64,000 bases of DNA from the NCBI RefSeq assembly GCF_902859595.1, contig NZ_CADIJQ010000001.1:1798001-1862000 (forward strand), given 5' to 3'. Within the stretch, counting starts at the first letter, position 1. Every line of letters begins with the position of its first letter. The stretch comes from Achromobacter kerstersii. GTDB taxonomy: Bacteria; Pseudomonadota; Gammaproteobacteria; Burkholderiales; Burkholderiaceae_B. Made by a program: the position numbers and the translations under genes. Positions 31,114-39,707 of this stretch are shown here, piece after piece. The notes under the pieces were generated by a model. It did not search any database, was not told the DNA's origin, and was given only the letters and a program-made list of their open reading frames with translations.

Positions 31114-33747
31114 ATGTCTTCCCGCCCTTCCCTCCGCCGCCTGCCCGCTGGCGCAGCCGCCCTGGCCACCTTGAGCCTGGTGCTGACACTGGCGAACCCG
31201 GCGCTGGCCCAAACGCGCGCCACGCCTGTCACGTTCGACATTCCCGCTCAGGCGCTGGGTTCCGCCCTGCTTGCGCTGGGGCAGCAGGCCAACCTGGAAG
31301 TGTCGTTCGTGCCGGCGGCCGTTGCAGGCAAATCGGCGCCCGCATTGCATGGCACCTTGTCGCCACTGGACGCGCTGGACCAGTTGCTGCGCGGCTCGGG
31401 TCTCGCCCTGCGCAGTGATGGCCCGGGCCGCTACATCATCTACGTCGACAAGACCAACCAGTTTTCGGCGCTGCGGCTGGACGCGGTGAAGGTCTATGGC
31501 GAGCACAGCGACGAACGCGTCTACACGCAGGAAGAGATCGCCACCACGCCGACCGCCAACCAAGACCTGACATCGCTGGTGGCCACCCACCCCGCCGTGC
31601 GAACGAACGCAACGGCCAATGGCTCAACGAACCGTGGATCGATGAATGTGGAAGATATCTCCTTCCACGGTTCCAGCCCGTATCAGAACCTGTTCCAGAT
31701 CGACGGCATGGATGCGACCAACCGCGTTGATCCCGCCAGCAAAAACCTGAACTTGCAGATCGGCAACATCCCCAGCAATTCGCAGTCGTACTTCGTGGAC
31801 ACGAACCTGCTGGGCGAAGTGCGCGTGATGGACAGCTTTGTGCCCGTGGAATATGGCCGCTTCACCGGCGGCGTGGTGGATGCCCGCCTGCGCCGGCCAA
31901 CGGGTGAAAACCATCTGCAATTGGACTATCGCTGGAACACGTCGAAAATGACCCAGCAGAAGATTGCCGAAGGCGATGAGAATGGATGGGGCCAGGGCAA
32001 GCCGGGCTTTTCGCCGGAATGGAAGAAGCGCTTCTATACCGCCATTGGCGACATCGCCATCAATGACAAAACCGGCGCGGTGCTGAGCATGTCGCGGCGC
32101 GAATCCAGCATCCGGCGGTGGAACATGGGGGTAGCTGCCGACCAGCCCACGCAAGGCGAAGACAACTACACCGACCGCATCGACAACTTCCTGGGCAAGT
32201 TCACGGTGCGCGCCACGGCCAATACCATTTCCGACCTGACCCTGAAGTACAGCGACCGCCGCGAAACGCTGGCGAGCGACACGTTCCGGAACACGCAATG
32301 GGACAACACGCACGCAGCGCGCGGTATCGGCTGGAACCTGGACCACGCTTTCCAGGGCGGCCGCGCATCCGTGCAGGCGGGTTGGGACAATGCGCTTAGC
32401 AACCGGTCATCCGACGCCACCGAGCTTGTCACGCACAAATTCCCGTCCATTCCCCTATTCACCACGGGGGGCTACGGCAAAGAACAGAAGGAACAGGACA
32501 CCTGGACATTGAAAGGCCGGATTGACCTGGACCCGATGCGCACCGGCCCCTTCACCCATACGCCCTATGCCGGCATAGACGTGCAGCGCGTTGCGGTGAA
32601 TTTCGAGCGCTTCAGCGATTCGTATTCGTACATTGCCACGCACCTGTCCAACGGCACCGAACGTCAGGCAAGCAAGGTGCACAACATTCAGGGCACGGTT
32701 GCGACGAAGTACAACACGGCGTCCGTCTACCTGTCAGACCGCGTGGAGTTGGGCCGCGTCGCCTTCACCGGCGCCCTGCGCGCCGACCGAGAAACCTTCC
32801 TGAACAACACCAATGTGTCGCCACGCACACGGTTGGACTGGGACGCGTTCGGCGACGGCAATACGGTGGTCAGCGGCGGCTGGGCCCGCTACTACGGGTC
32901 CGACGTGCTGAACATTGCGCTGGAAGAACGCATCAACACGCTGCGGCGCCAAGTGTTGGATCGCTATGGCAACCCGGTGGCCGACGGCTCCAAGCCGTAC
33001 TACGTGTCGTACGAGGGTTTGCGCACGCCGTATGACGACGAGTGGGCGCTGTCGGTCAGGCAGCGCATGGGCAGCATGGAAGGCGTTGCCGCCTACGTGC
33101 ACCGCAACGGCCGCGACCAGGTGAGCAAGTCGGGCGACAGCGTACAGGGCTATCGCTATCTGAATGATGGCAAGTCCACCACCGACACCATCAGCCTCAC
33201 GCTGCGCACGCTGGAACCGTGGCGGCTGTTGGACACACGCTGGACGGCGCGCGCCGACTGGAGCTATCAGAAGCGCAAGGTCAACGCAGATCTGGTCGAA
33301 GGCTATGAGGGCGGCGCGCGTGACCCGGACGAGTACATTCTTTATGACGGCGAACGCATGCGCGCCATCGACCGCCCGCCGACGTCGTTCTACCAACCCC
33401 AGAAAGCGTCGGTAAGCCTGACGGGCATCTGGCCCAAGGCCGGCCTGACCTGGGATAACAGCATCCAGTGGCGCAGTTCGCGCATGTCGTCGGTATATGT
33501 GGGCTATGGCCCGCGCCCGGAATCGCTGCAAAGCTACCGCAGCGCCCGGCTGGCATCGTACTGGACGTGGGACACGCGGCTGATTTGGGAACCCACGTTT
33601 GCGCGCAATGTTGCCTTCACGGTGGATGTTCTGAACGTCTTGAACAAGACGCCTGCTATTACCGCCACGAACCCGAATCTGTCGACTAACCGAAGCACCT
33701 ATCAGGTCGGCCGCGAGATCTGGGTCCAGGCGAGTTACCGCTTCTGA
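31114..33747 (+). CDS. TonB-dependent receptor with N-terminal signalling domain
   Basis: Outer-membrane transporter of 877 residues. Signal peptide 1-32 ending ALAQ. Residues about 38-112 form an STN domain (FDIPAQALGSALLALGQQAN then LLRGSGLALRSDGPGRYIIY) that talks to the FecR protein. A plug region follows (about 125-250, with NVEDISFHGSSPYQNLFQID), then a 22-strand-type barrel ending in the aromatic terminus QASYRF. The plug is less typical than that of siderophore receptors, so the ligand is unclear. The dihaem peroxidase gene overlaps its stop by one base, which points to a substrate handled with redox chemistry. Confidence 0.9.
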   Translation: MSSRPSLRRLPAGAAALATLSLVLTLANPALAQTRATPVTFDIPAQALGSALLALGQQANLEVSFVPAAVAGKSAPALHGTLSPLDALDQLLRGSGLALRSDGPGRYIIYVDKTNQFSALRLDAVKVYGEHSDERVYTQEEIATTPTANQDLTSLVATHPAVRTNATANGSTNRGSMNVEDISFHGSSPYQNLFQIDGMDATNRVDPASKNLNLQIGNIPSNSQSYFVDTNLLGEVRVMDSFVPVEYGRFTGGVVDARLRRPTGENHLQLDYRWNTSKMTQQKIAEGDENGWGQGKPGFSPEWKKRFYTAIGDIAINDKTGAVLSMSRRESSIRRWNMGVAADQPTQGEDNYTDRIDNFLGKFTVRATANTISDLTLKYSDRRETLASDTFRNTQWDNTHAARGIGWNLDHAFQGGRASVQAGWDNALSNRSSDATELVTHKFPSIPLFTTGGYGKEQKEQDTWTLKGRIDLDPMRTGPFTHTPYAGIDVQRVAVNFERFSDSYSYIATHLSNGTERQASKVHNIQGTVATKYNTASVYLSDRVELGRVAFTGALRADRETFLNNTNVSPRTRLDWDAFGDGNTVVSGGWARYYGSDVLNIALEERINTLRRQVLDRYGNPVADGSKPYYVSYEGLRTPYDDEWALSVRQRMGSMEGVAAYVHRNGRDQVSKSGDSVQGYRYLNDGKSTTDTISLTLRTLEPWRLLDTRWTARADWSYQKRKVNADLVEGYEGGARDPDEYILYDGERMRAIDRPPTSFYQPQKASVSLTGIWPKAGLTWDNSIQWRSSRMSSVYVGYGPRPESLQSYRSARLASYWTWDTRLIWEPTFARNVAFTVDVLNVLNKTPAITATNPNLSTNRSTYQVGREIWVQASYRF

Positions 33748-35054
33748 TGCGCCGCACTCCTATTCAACGTGGTCTCTTGGGCGCGGCGTTTGTTGTCGCC
33801 GTGGGTGGGGGGCTGGCTGTGCGGGCGGAGCCAGCGGACTCGTCCGGCGCTTGCTTCGATGGCGGGCAATGGAACATTGCCTGCTTGCGCACGCAATATG
33901 CCGGCCCGGCCAGCCACTGGCCCGCGCCGGACATTGATGCCGGCATCGCGTGGACCGAATGGACCACCGTGCCGCCGCCCAGCGCGCCACCATCGACATG
34001 GCTGGCGGCCAATGCCGGCCGAACGCAGCTGGCAGAAGACATTCAGAAGCCCGACGTCGTGGCCTTGGGGCAAATGTTGTTCTTCGACGCGCACCTGTCT
34101 CGCAAGGGGCAGGTGTCATGCGCGTCCTGTCATCAACCGCAACGCGCCTTCACGGACGGGCGTCCGCTTGCCGTTGGTGAAGACCGCCTGATGGGGCGGC
34201 GGCGTTCAACGCCGCTGTTCGCTGCGCCTTTTGCAACGCGCCTGTTCTGGGATGGACGCGCGGAATCGCTGAAAGCACAGGTGCTGGGACCCGTACAGGA
34301 CAGCCGAGAGATGAACCACGATCTGACGGACGCGATCGCTCGTCTTCGGAATTTGCCGCCGTATCCCGCGCAGTTTCTCAAGGCATTCGGGCCGGGTGAT
34401 GTGGGGAAGGACGAGGCGGTTGATGCTGTGGCCGTTGATGCTGTGGCCGTTGATGGTGTGGCGGTCGATGGTGTGATGGTTGATGGTGTGATGGTTGATG
34501 GCGTGACGGTTGATGGCGTGGCGGTCGATACGGCTGCGGTCGACACTGATCGGCTCGCCCGTGCGCTGGCGGCGTTCGTCGCGACGATCCGCCCGCAGGC
34601 CACGCGCTTCGATGCGTTTCTGAATGGCCATCACAACGTCCTGAACGACCGCGAACTGTTGGGCCTGCATCTGTTCCGTACTCAAGCCCGATGCATGAAC
34701 TGCCACAACGGCCCGCTACTGACGGACCATCAATTCCATAACATCGGGCTGTCGTTCTACGGCCGGCGCAATCAGGACCTGGGGCGGTTTGAAGTCACGC
34801 GCGATCTTGCCGATCTTGGCACATTCCGCACCCCCAGCCTTCGCAATGTCTCGCAAGCCGGGCCGTGGATGCACAACGGCCTGTTCACGGATTTGAAGGG
34901 TCTGCTGCGCATGTACAACGCCGGCATGGGACGGGACGCGGCGCAAGCCGCGCCGCCTGACGCTTACGCGCCGCGCAAGTCCGAGCACATCCGGCCGCTG
35001 GCGCTCAGCGCGGATGACATCGACGCCTTGTTGGCGTTCTTGAACGTCTTGTAG
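33747..35054 (+). CDS. Dihaem cytochrome c peroxidase / MauG-family protein with a repeat insertion
   Basis: Periplasmic protein of 435 residues with a signal peptide (about 1-27, ending AVRA). Two c-type haem sites: CASCH at 125-129 and CMNCH at 316-320. Family segments GQMLFFDAHLSRKGQVS before the first haem and LADLGTFRTPSLRNVSQAGP after the second are clear. Residues 225-265 are an insertion of repeated Val-Asp-Gly-Val-x units, encoded by a 15-base tandem repeat. Its coupling to a TonB receptor and FecIR resembles methanobactin-type loci with MauG-like MbnH; a peroxidase or metal-redox role is inferred. Confidence 0.9.
   Translation: MRRTPIQRGLLGAAFVVAVGGGLAVRAEPADSSGACFDGGQWNIACLRTQYAGPASHWPAPDIDAGIAWTEWTTVPPPSAPPSTWLAANAGRTQLAEDIQKPDVVALGQMLFFDAHLSRKGQVSCASCHQPQRAFTDGRPLAVGEDRLMGRRRSTPLFAAPFATRLFWDGRAESLKAQVLGPVQDSREMNHDLTDAIARLRNLPPYPAQFLKAFGPGDVGKDEAVDAVAVDAVAVDGVAVDGVMVDGVMVDGVTVDGVAVDTAAVDTDRLARALAAFVATIRPQATRFDAFLNGHHNVLNDRELLGLHLFRTQARCMNCHNGPLLTDHQFHNIGLSFYGRRNQDLGRFEVTRDLADLGTFRTPSLRNVSQAGPWMHNGLFTDLKGLLRMYNAGMGRDAAQAAPPDAYAPRKSEHIRPLALSADDIDALLAFLNVL
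34419..34538 (+). repeat. 15-base tandem repeat inside the peroxidase gene
   Basis: Units of GTTGATGGTGTGGCG-type sequence start at 34419, 34434, 34449, 34464, 34479, 34494, 34509 and 34524: seven good copies and a degenerate eighth. Each adds five residues in frame (VDGVx), so copy-number change would keep the frame. Confidence 0.92.
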
Positions 35055-35119
35055 AGAAAGGGGAAAGCGGCGTCCCGGAGTTGGCGCGAAGCCAGTCCGA
35101 AAACGCCGCTGGCCTGCCG

Positions 35120-35425
35120 TTACGAGTACGGGCGCTCGCGCAGGCGGGTGTGATGATCGACCACCGTGTCGATCACTTCACGCAGGATGGTTTCGGCCAA
35201 GGCAGGCGGCACGCCCGCCTCTTCGGCCAAGCGGCGGATGCGCTCGACCTGCTGGGATTCCCTGACGGGGTCCACCAGATCCATGCCGTGGTTGGTCTTC
35301 AATTCGCCGATCATGTCCGTGCAGCGGAACCGCACGCCCAGCAGCAGCATGATCTGCTGGTCGATTTCGTCGACCTCAGCGCGCAGTGACGCCAGCTCGG
35401 CTTTCGGGGACTCATTGTTAGCCAT
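35120..35425 (-). CDS. AroQ-class chorismate mutase
   Basis: Converts chorismate to prephenate (phenylalanine/tyrosine path), or is a PchB-like isochorismate-pyruvate lyase, which has the same fold. 101 residues, all helical: LASLRAEVDEIDQQIMLLLG (helix 1, with the active-site Arg about 15), the loop MDLVDPVRESQQVERIRRLA, and a C-terminal helix with REVIDTVVDHH. The family's Arg11-, Lys39- and Arg51-like positions are present (Arg15, Lys43, Arg55). It directly follows uvrD on the same strand. No salicylate genes are adjacent, so the mutase is the simpler call. Confidence 0.85.
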   Translation of the reverse strand: MANNESPKAELASLRAEVDEIDQQIMLLLGVRFRCTDMIGELKTNHGMDLVDPVRESQQVERIRRLAEEAGVPPALAETILREVIDTVVDHHTRLRERPYS

Positions 35426-35427
35426 GT

Positions 35428-37722
35428 TTAACCCTGAACAATATCAAGCTTCGCGATACCCAGCGCCAAGGTCTTGGCGCCCACATCGCGGAACTGGATT
35501 TCTGCCTGGGCGTCCTGACCGGCGCCGCTCAAGCCAATAATCGTGCCATCGCCAAACCGCGCGTGATGCACGCCCTGACCCACACGATACTGCTTGTCGC
35601 CCACCGTGACACCGCTCGCAATGCCACGAGGTTGACGCGGCGCAATGGTGTTGGTGGCCTTGCGGCCAAAGGCGTCGCCACGGTTGCCGCCGCCCCACCC
35701 TGCGCCCGTGCTGCTGACCGGCGCCAGGCCGGCCTTGGGCGACAGCCACTTCAGATGCTCTTCGGGAATCTCATCCAAAAAGCGCGAGCGCATGGCGTAG
35801 CGCGTCTGGCCATGCAGCATCCGGCTTTGGGCCAGGCTGATGTACAGGCGTTGACGTGCGCGCGTAATCGCCACATACATCAGGCGGCGTTCTTCTTCCA
35901 GCCCGGACTGCTCAAGAATGCTGTTCTCGTGCGGGAACAGCCCCTCTTCCAGGCCGGTAATGAAGACGGCGTCGAACTCCAGACCCTTGGCGGCGTGTAC
36001 CGTCATGAGCTGGACGGCGTCCTGGCCTTGCTGGGCCTGGTTGTCACCCGCTTCCAGCGCCGCGTGAGACAGGAACCCTGCCAGCGGCGTCAGGCCGTCA
36101 GACGCCACGATGGGCGCATCGACCACACCCGGCATCAAGGTCGACGAGGTGGCTTGTTCAGGCACCACACCGGCCGGCATACCGTCGTAATTCTCTTCGG
36201 ACGCAAACACGGCGGCGGCCGTGATCAGTTCGTTCAAGTTTTCCAGCCGCTCGGCGCCTTCGCGTTCAGCCTTGTAATGGGCATTCAGACCGCTGGCTTC
36301 GAGCATGTGCTCGACCATTTCCGGCAGCGGCAAGTCGCGCGTTTCGTCGATCAGGCGATGGATCAGTTGCGCGAACTGGGCCAGGTTGGACCCGCCCTTG
36401 CCGCCCACCAACGCCACCGCTGCGTACAGGCTGGTGTCATGCGCACGGGCCGCGTCGGCCAGTTGCTCCAACGTACGCGCGCCAATGCCGCGCGTCGGAA
36501 AATTGACGACCCGCATCCACGACGTATCGTCGTTGGGGTTGGCCATCAGGCGCAGATACGCCAACGCGTGCTTGATTTCCTGGCGTTCAAAAAAGCGCAG
36601 GCCGCCATAAACCTTGTACGGAATGCCGGCCGAGAAAATGGCGTGTTCGAGCACGCGCGACTGCGCGTTGCTGCGGTAAAGCACGGCGATCTCGCGGCGC
36701 AAGCTGCCTTCGTGAATCAGCGAACGGATTTCGTCCACGATCCACTGGGCTTCCATGCCATCGGACGGCTGTTCGATGACGCGCACCGGTTCGCCTTCGC
36801 CCTGGTCCGTCCACAAGTTCTTGCCTAGGCGGCCGCTGTTGTGGCCGATGAGCGCGTTGGCGGAATCCAGGATGTGGCCGAAGGAACGGTAGTTCTGTTC
36901 CAGACGGATCACGGTGCCGTGCGCGTAGTCGCGCTCGAAGTCGGACATGTTGCCGACGTTCGCGCCACGGAAGGCGTAGATGGACTGGTCATCGTCGCCC
37001 ACGGCGAAGATGGCCGCGCCGCCACCGGCCAACAGACGCAGCCACTTGTATTGCAGCGTGTTGGTGTCCTGGAACTCGTCTACCAGGATGTGGCGGAAAC
37101 GGCGCTGATAATGTTCGCGTACGGGCGCATTGCGCGACAGCAGTTCGTAGGCGCGCAACAACAGCTCGGCGAAATCCACCACGCCTTCGCGTTGGCATTG
37201 GGCTTCGTAGAGCTGATAGATCTCGATCAGGCGGCGGCGATGGGCGTCATAGGCCTCGACGTCTTGCGGACGAAGGCCCTCTTCCTTGGCGCCGTTGATG
37301 AAGCGCTGTACATCGCGGGGCGGGTACTTTTCGTCGTCGACGCCATTGGCCTTCATCAGGCGCTTGATGGCGGCAAGCTGATCGGTAACGTCCAGGATCT
37401 GGAAGCTTTGCGGCAGACCGGCATCGCGATGGTGCGCACGCAGCATGCGATTGCACAGGCCGTGGAACGTACCGATCCACAGGCCGCGCGTATCGATCGG
37501 AAGAATCGCCGACATGCGCGCCAGCATTTCGCGGGCGGCTTTGTTGGTGAACGTGACCGCGAGAAGCCCAAAAGGCGAAGCCTGGCCGGTTTGAATCAGC
37601 CAGGCCATGCGGGTGGTAAGTACCCGGGTCTTCCCGCTGCCCGCCCCGGCCAAGACCAGGGCGTGCTGCGGTTCTAACGTTACTGCGGCGCGTTGTTCAG
37701 GGTTGAGCTTCTCTAGCATCAT
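35428..37722 (-). CDS. uvrD: DNA helicase II, UvrD/PcrA type
   Basis: SF1A 3'-5' helicase for mismatch and excision repair. 764 residues from ATG 37722, which overlaps the desaturase stop (ATGA); ATG 37719 is an alternative. Motifs: Walker A AGAGSGKT (about 24-31), Ia AVTFTNKAA, II DEFQDTN, III GDDDQSIYAFRGA, IV LEQNYRS, V TVHAAKGLEFD and VI VAITRARQ. The C-terminal 110 residues include a glycine-rich linker and a Tudor-like tail (VGDKQYRVGQGVHHARFGDG), as in PcrA/UvrD. Confidence 0.95.
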   Translation of the reverse strand: MMLEKLNPEQRAAVTLEPQHALVLAGAGSGKTRVLTTRMAWLIQTGQASPFGLLAVTFTNKAAREMLARMSAILPIDTRGLWIGTFHGLCNRMLRAHHRDAGLPQSFQILDVTDQLAAIKRLMKANGVDDEKYPPRDVQRFINGAKEEGLRPQDVEAYDAHRRRLIEIYQLYEAQCQREGVVDFAELLLRAYELLSRNAPVREHYQRRFRHILVDEFQDTNTLQYKWLRLLAGGGAAIFAVGDDDQSIYAFRGANVGNMSDFERDYAHGTVIRLEQNYRSFGHILDSANALIGHNSGRLGKNLWTDQGEGEPVRVIEQPSDGMEAQWIVDEIRSLIHEGSLRREIAVLYRSNAQSRVLEHAIFSAGIPYKVYGGLRFFERQEIKHALAYLRLMANPNDDTSWMRVVNFPTRGIGARTLEQLADAARAHDTSLYAAVALVGGKGGSNLAQFAQLIHRLIDETRDLPLPEMVEHMLEASGLNAHYKAEREGAERLENLNELITAAAVFASEENYDGMPAGVVPEQATSSTLMPGVVDAPIVASDGLTPLAGFLSHAALEAGDNQAQQGQDAVQLMTVHAAKGLEFDAVFITGLEEGLFPHENSILEQSGLEEERRLMYVAITRARQRLYISLAQSRMLHGQTRYAMRSRFLDEIPEEHLKWLSPKAGLAPVSSTGAGWGGGNRGDAFGRKATNTIAPRQPRGIASGVTVGDKQYRVGQGVHHARFGDGTIIGLSGAGQDAQAEIQFRDVGAKTLALGIAKLDIVQG

Positions 37723-38927
37723 GCCGCGTAGCGGCGCAGATGTTGAGCAAATTGCTCGAGCCCGGCGATGCCGCTTTGCTGGGCGCGCTGGCACCAGGCC
37801 TGCAGGTCATGAAGAAGCTGTTCGCTGCTGGCGCTGGAGCTTTCCCAGATGCGGCCGAGTTCGCGGCGCATCTGCACCAGGGTCGACAGCGACTTGTTCT
37901 GGGCAATGGCGCTATCCACGGCAGCCAACTGTTCCGGCTGGAGGATGTCTTCGTTGCGGTGGATGGCGCGGCGCACTTGATGCAGCTTGGTGTAGTCGCA
38001 ATCCGCGTTGCCTTCCTGGCGCGAGGCCTTCAGCTTGCTCAATTCTTCACGAGCCGCGCTCTTGATCACGTCCGCGTAGCGGGCCATGACTTCGTAGCGG
38101 TGGGTGATCACGCCTTGCAGCGTGCGCAGGTCGATGCCGGTGCGGGTGTCGTCCAGCTTCAGCTTCGGCGCAACCTTCTTGATCTTGGCCAGGCCAAAGA
38201 ACTTCAGGATGTTGATGTAGCACCAGCCGATGTCGAACTCATACCACTTGGCCGAGAACTTGGCCGACGTGCCGTGGGCGTGGTGGTTGTTGTGCAGCTC
38301 TTCGCCGCCAATCACGATGCCCCACGGGAACACGTTGGTGCTGGTGTCCGGGCTGTTGTAGTTGCGGTAGCCCCAGTAGTGGCCGATACCGTTCACGACG
38401 CCAGCCGCCCAGAAGGGAATCCAGGCCATCTGAACCGCCCACACCGTGACACCGACTGCGCCGAACAGGGCAACGTCGATGGCGAGCATGGACAGCACGC
38501 CCCACAAGCTGTGCTTGCTGTAGACGTTGCGTTCGAGCCAGTCGTCAGGCGTACCGTGGCCGAACTTGGCCATGGTTTCCTTGTTGTTCGATTCTTCGCG
38601 ATACAGTTCCGCGCCGCGGAACAGCACCTTCCAGATACCGAACAGCATGGGCGAGTGAGGATCGCCTTCCTTTTCGCACTTGGCGTGGTGCTTGCGGTGA
38701 ATGGCGACCCATTCCTTGGTGACCATGCCGGTCGTCATCCAGAGCCAGAAACGGAAGAAGTGCATGACAGCCGGATGCAAATCCAGACCGCGGTGCGCTT
38801 GGCTGCGATGGAGGAAGACGGTGACCGCAACAATCGTGATGTGCGTCACGACCAAGGTGAATACGACGACCTGCCACCAAGTGGCTTGGGTCAGACCGCC
38901 GGCAATGAAGGAGAGGATGTAATCCAT
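37719..38927 (-). CDS. Acyl-CoA delta-9 desaturase (membrane fatty acid desaturase)
   Basis: Introduces a cis double bond in acyl chains using a di-iron centre. 402 residues. Three His boxes: HRSQAH (40-45), HRKHH (77-81) and HNNHH (about 218-222). Four membrane spans, including WWQVVVFTLVVTHITIVAVT (17-36) and two around 145-190. The C-terminal 130 residues are soluble and helical and longer than the minimal enzyme, typical of betaproteobacterial homologues. It adjusts membrane fluidity. It precedes and overlaps uvrD. Confidence 0.93.
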   Translation of the reverse strand: MDYILSFIAGGLTQATWWQVVVFTLVVTHITIVAVTVFLHRSQAHRGLDLHPAVMHFFRFWLWMTTGMVTKEWVAIHRKHHAKCEKEGDPHSPMLFGIWKVLFRGAELYREESNNKETMAKFGHGTPDDWLERNVYSKHSLWGVLSMLAIDVALFGAVGVTVWAVQMAWIPFWAAGVVNGIGHYWGYRNYNSPDTSTNVFPWGIVIGGEELHNNHHAHGTSAKFSAKWYEFDIGWCYINILKFFGLAKIKKVAPKLKLDDTRTGIDLRTLQGVITHRYEVMARYADVIKSAAREELSKLKASRQEGNADCDYTKLHQVRRAIHRNEDILQPEQLAAVDSAIAQNKSLSTLVQMRRELGRIWESSSASSEQLLHDLQAWCQRAQQSGIAGLEQFAQHLRRYAA

Positions 38928-39299
38928 AAAGCTGTTATGAGCCTCGCTAGATGAAGTGCCTGAAGTTTAGCTTACCTTTGTCTGCTTATGACAAGGGAGT
39001 TTCAAAATAGTTTTTGAGCGAAATCAAGGACTAAGCCCCAGTTTGAGCGCACAAAAAGCCACTCTCGCGATCCGTTCAGGCAAATCGCGAGGCCGGGCCT
39101 TGCGGACATCCGGCACTTGGGCCGGCTACCCCATGAAAGTGGGGGGTATTCGCAATGGCACCAGGTTTTGGCTACATTTCGCTACTAAAGTTCCTGTCAG
39201 CAAAGGAATTTCGTCTTGAGAACGCCACACGCGTGGCGCACACTTTCCGCCCTTACCGCAGACCAAACTGTCTCTTTTGTCCCACTGATGTCACCCAAA
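38928..39299. other. Intergenic stretch without a gene, with hairpins
   Basis: 372 bases between the divergently oriented desaturase and a secreted-protein gene. I see no coding frame with typical features. CTCGCGAT (39064-39071) pairs with ATCGCGAG (39084-39091), and TACCCC (39128-39133) with GGGGTA (39144-39149). The part before the desaturase is A+T-rich and probably holds its promoter. Confidence 0.6.
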
Positions 39300-39683
39300 A
39301 TGTTCCGACCCCGTTTATTTTCCGCCATAGCCTTGCTTGGGATGGCGCTATCCGCGCCCGCCCAGGCCCAGACGATGAAGTCGGGCGATGTGGTCGTGCT
39401 GGCTTCTTACTACGAGATCCGGGGGTCGGATTGCCTGGCGCTGCGAGCGCCGCGGGTGCTGATCACTCAGCAACCCCAGCTTGGCAAGGCCAGCATCGTG
39501 CAAACGCGCGGTCAATCCGCCGCGTCTGGACGATGCGCCTATAAGGCAGTGGCGGTGTCGCAAGTGGTGTACCAGGCGGATCAGCCGGGCACCGACACCT
39601 TGGGCTGGGAAGTGAAATACCAGACCAAGGCGTTGGGCACCCGCCGCTACAGCACCACGGTCGGCGTCAAGCCGGCTCCCTGA
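39300..39683 (+). CDS. Secreted protein of unknown function
   Basis: 127 residues from ATG 39300; ATG 39288 is an alternative, and neither has a clear ribosome site. Signal peptide about 1-23 (LFSAIALLGMALSAPAQAQ). The mature part has two Cys (about 44 and 78) that could form a disulfide, and beta-rich segments (SGDVVVLASYYEIRG, VYQADQPGTDTLGWEVKY). Probably periplasmic. No family recognised. It ends 24 bases before the stop of the convergent methyltransferase gene. Confidence 0.72.
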   Translation: MFRPRLFSAIALLGMALSAPAQAQTMKSGDVVVLASYYEIRGSDCLALRAPRVLITQQPQLGKASIVQTRGQSAASGRCAYKAVAVSQVVYQADQPGTDTLGWEVKYQTKALGTRRYSTTVGVKPAP

Positions 39684-39707
39684 GCCAGCGCGGCGCAGCA
39701 TGGGCAC

